12,585 bases of DNA from NCBI GenBank assembly GCA_014728765.1, contig WJLA01000037.1:1-12585 (forward strand), in the 5' to 3' direction. The notes beneath the pieces were generated by a model, which did no database searches, had not been told where the DNA came from, and worked only from the letters and a program-made list of their open reading frames with translations. Source of the DNA: Candidatus Peregrinibacteria bacterium. Its GTDB lineage: Bacteria; Patescibacteriota; Gracilibacteria; UBA1369. Both the position numbers and the translations under genes were made by a program. Positions 11,216 through 12,585 of the stretch are shown piece by piece (the stretch's first letter is position 1; every line of letters starts with the position of its first letter).

Positions 11216-12585
11216 ATGTCCGGACCAAGTCAGACACCAAGGGAATTTAGGCCAATAGAAAAAGATTTTTCTGAGAATGAGAAGGTTATTTCGAGAATTA
11301 AGTCGAGAGAGCAGAGAAGAAAATTTGCAGCAGAAAGAGCAAAAATGAAAATTGCAAGTGCAAGGCAGGAAGGGCAAGAGAAATCTTCAGCTGAAGAAAC
11401 TTTTGCTATAGAGTTGATGAAAATTGACATAAAGCCCAGGTCTGCAGAATTTCATGATTTAATTCATGAGAATAAGGACTTATTGGAAATGTATACTGAA
11501 ATTTATGATTTATCGATTCAGCCGGAATTTTTCAAGTCAAAATTTTTTACCAATGAAAAAGGATGGTTGGACCAATATAAAAAAAATGTGCAAGAAGATG
11601 AGGAATATGATCAGACTTTGACTGAGTATGTTACAGAAAAACTTATTCAGGAAATGGACTATGCCAGATTGGATATTTTGGAAGCAAGATCAGTTGATTT
11701 AGCTTATGATTTATACAGTGATTTAGATGAACCTAAAATAAGTGAAAAAAGAAAGGAAATCTATAATTCTACAGATCGGTTTTTTGTAGATAATAAAGAT
11801 AAATTAGCTGAATTTTTAGAGCCTGGAGCGACTATCAACAGAGATGATTTTTATGAAGATTTTTCAAAGAATTATTTTGTTGATTATCAAAAATTTGATA
11901 ATGAAGGAGATCAAGAAAAAAAAGTGGCCATAAGAAGATATTTTGACAGTGTTTTTGACGATTATATTGAAATGCAATTTGCAATATTTGATTTAACCAG
12001 GGAAAAGAATGCTGTTGTTTCAAAAATGATTGATTTAGCTTATTCCGATGTGTCAGATCAAGAATGGATAAATCAAATAAAAGAATTAAAGAAAAAACTA
12101 CTAGAAGAAGAAAAATTAGCAAAAGAAGAAGATGAAGAATATGAAAAGTCGGTTGTTCCTTATGAAGATTTGTCTGATCAAGAATTAGAGGAGTTAGATC
12201 TTAATGTTGATAATCTTGATAAAGATAGTCATGTATCTTTTACTTCTCATGGTAATGGTAGATATACTGTAAATTATAGAGGTGGCTGGAAAACAAGTAT
12301 GAGAATTGAATTTGTTGAAGATGAAAAAGGCGAAAGAAAGAAAAAATATGTTTTTGAAGATCCTTATCAAGACAGAGAGACAGCTGTGGTGGATCCTGAT
12401 AATTTAGGTAAAAAATTGATGACAGTTTATTTGGACAGAGTTATGAATTGGGAAATAATGAAAGGTCGTGACTATACTGGTCCTGACATTAATACTTTTT
12501 TAAAAGATTCTCAAATGGTTGATATTGCTGATAGATTATTTTTTCCAAGAGGTATTGATTCAGTAAAAATCAACGAAAAAAACTA
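11216..12585 (+). CDS. Large acidic protein of unknown function, 3'-truncated
   Basis: The frame is open from ATG 11216 to the last base of the window (456 codons seen), so the gene continues beyond it. There is no signal peptide or membrane helix. The N-terminus is polar (MSGPSQTPREF), followed by a basic helical stretch (SREQRRKFAAERAKMKIASARQ), long Asp/Glu/Tyr/Phe-rich helical regions, and a coiled-coil-like segment around residues 286-312 (IKELKKKLLEEEKLAKEED). A more globular part from about 338 follows, rich in beta-type residues (HVSFTSHGNGRYTVNYRGGW) and then helical (LGKKLMTVYLDRVMNWEIM). I do not recognise the family. It has its own promoter right after elp3, so it is separately transcribed. 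Codon use matches the A+T-rich neighbours, so it looks native. Confidence 0.85.
   Translation, partial: MSGPSQTPREFRPIEKDFSENEKVISRIKSREQRRKFAAERAKMKIASARQEGQEKSSAEETFAIELMKIDIKPRSAEFHDLIHENKDLLEMYTEIYDLSIQPEFFKSKFFTNEKGWLDQYKKNVQEDEEYDQTLTEYVTEKLIQEMDYARLDILEARSVDLAYDLYSDLDEPKISEKRKEIYNSTDRFFVDNKDKLAEFLEPGATINRDDFYEDFSKNYFVDYQKFDNEGDQEKKVAIRRYFDSVFDDYIEMQFAIFDLTREKNAVVSKMIDLAYSDVSDQEWINQIKELKKKLLEEEKLAKEEDEEYEKSVVPYEDLSDQELEELDLNVDNLDKDSHVSFTSHGNGRYTVNYRGGWKTSMRIEFVEDEKGERKKKYVFEDPYQDRETAVVDPDNLGKKLMTVYLDRVMNWEIMKGRDYTGPDINTFLKDSQMVDIADRLFFPRGIDSVKINEKN

Noticed and set aside
1..12585. CRISPR array, tRNA or rRNA gene, or UGA recoding
   Set aside because: No regularly spaced repeats or tRNA/rRNA signatures were seen, and TGA ends several genes including at ATGA overlaps.

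Overview
This is a low-G+C stretch with short intergenic gaps, ATGA overlaps between genes and AGA/AAA/TTA/ATA-rich codon use. TGA acts as a normal stop (for example at 880-882 and in the 4-nt ATGA overlaps), so code 11 applies and the UGA-recoding Gracilibacteria/Absconditabacteria are excluded. The gene content fits a Patescibacteria (CPR, Parcubacteria-like) chromosome: a family 4 uracil-DNA glycosylase, a long signal peptidase I, a PH-domain membrane protein, GatB, many small anchored or polytopic proteins and a stand-alone Elp3. The phylum assignment is inference from gene style, not from a marker gene.

Layout: (1) 1-1826, a plus-strand operon: the end of a membrane protein, uracil-DNA glycosylase and a four-helix membrane protein. 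(2) 1846-3273, a single minus-strand gene with clearly foreign, G+C-rich composition. It has its own promoter, a roughly 200-nt structured leader, a structured 3' end and a 15-bp inverted repeat on either side. (3) 3346-5698, lepB on the minus strand, divergent from a PH-domain / anchored HEPN-like / P-loop kinase-like operon, with overlapping promoters. (4) 5682-7526, gatB with its own promoter and a small anchored protein. (5) 7533-7966, a small anchored coiled-coil protein behind a near-consensus promoter, convergent with and overlapping the next gene. (6) 7938-11170, a WecG/TagA-type glycosyltransferase translationally coupled to a Trm9-like methyltransferase, divergent from elp3. (7) 11165-12585, promoter and the first 456 codons of a large acidic protein of unknown function that leaves the window.

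Two things stand out. First, elp3 (wobble-uridine cm5U synthesis) sits back to back with a methyltransferase carrying the signature motifs of Trm9/ALKBH8, the enzyme that methyl-esterifies cm5U to mcm5U in eukaryotes. Together they suggest a minimal two-enzyme mcm5U34 tRNA-modification pathway in a small bacterium. Second, the foreign gene at 1928-3034 encodes a membrane-anchored protein with a six-cysteine outer domain. It is wrapped in RNA structure: a boxA-like element, an 84-nt hairpin, a 20-bp hairpin whose 3' arm can also pair with the ribosome-binding region, an internal perfect Shine-Dalgarno buried in a hairpin before a second in-frame start, a hairpin made from the last codons, and complementary 5' and 3' flanks. 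I could not run homology searches, folding or composition statistics; all of this is read by eye.
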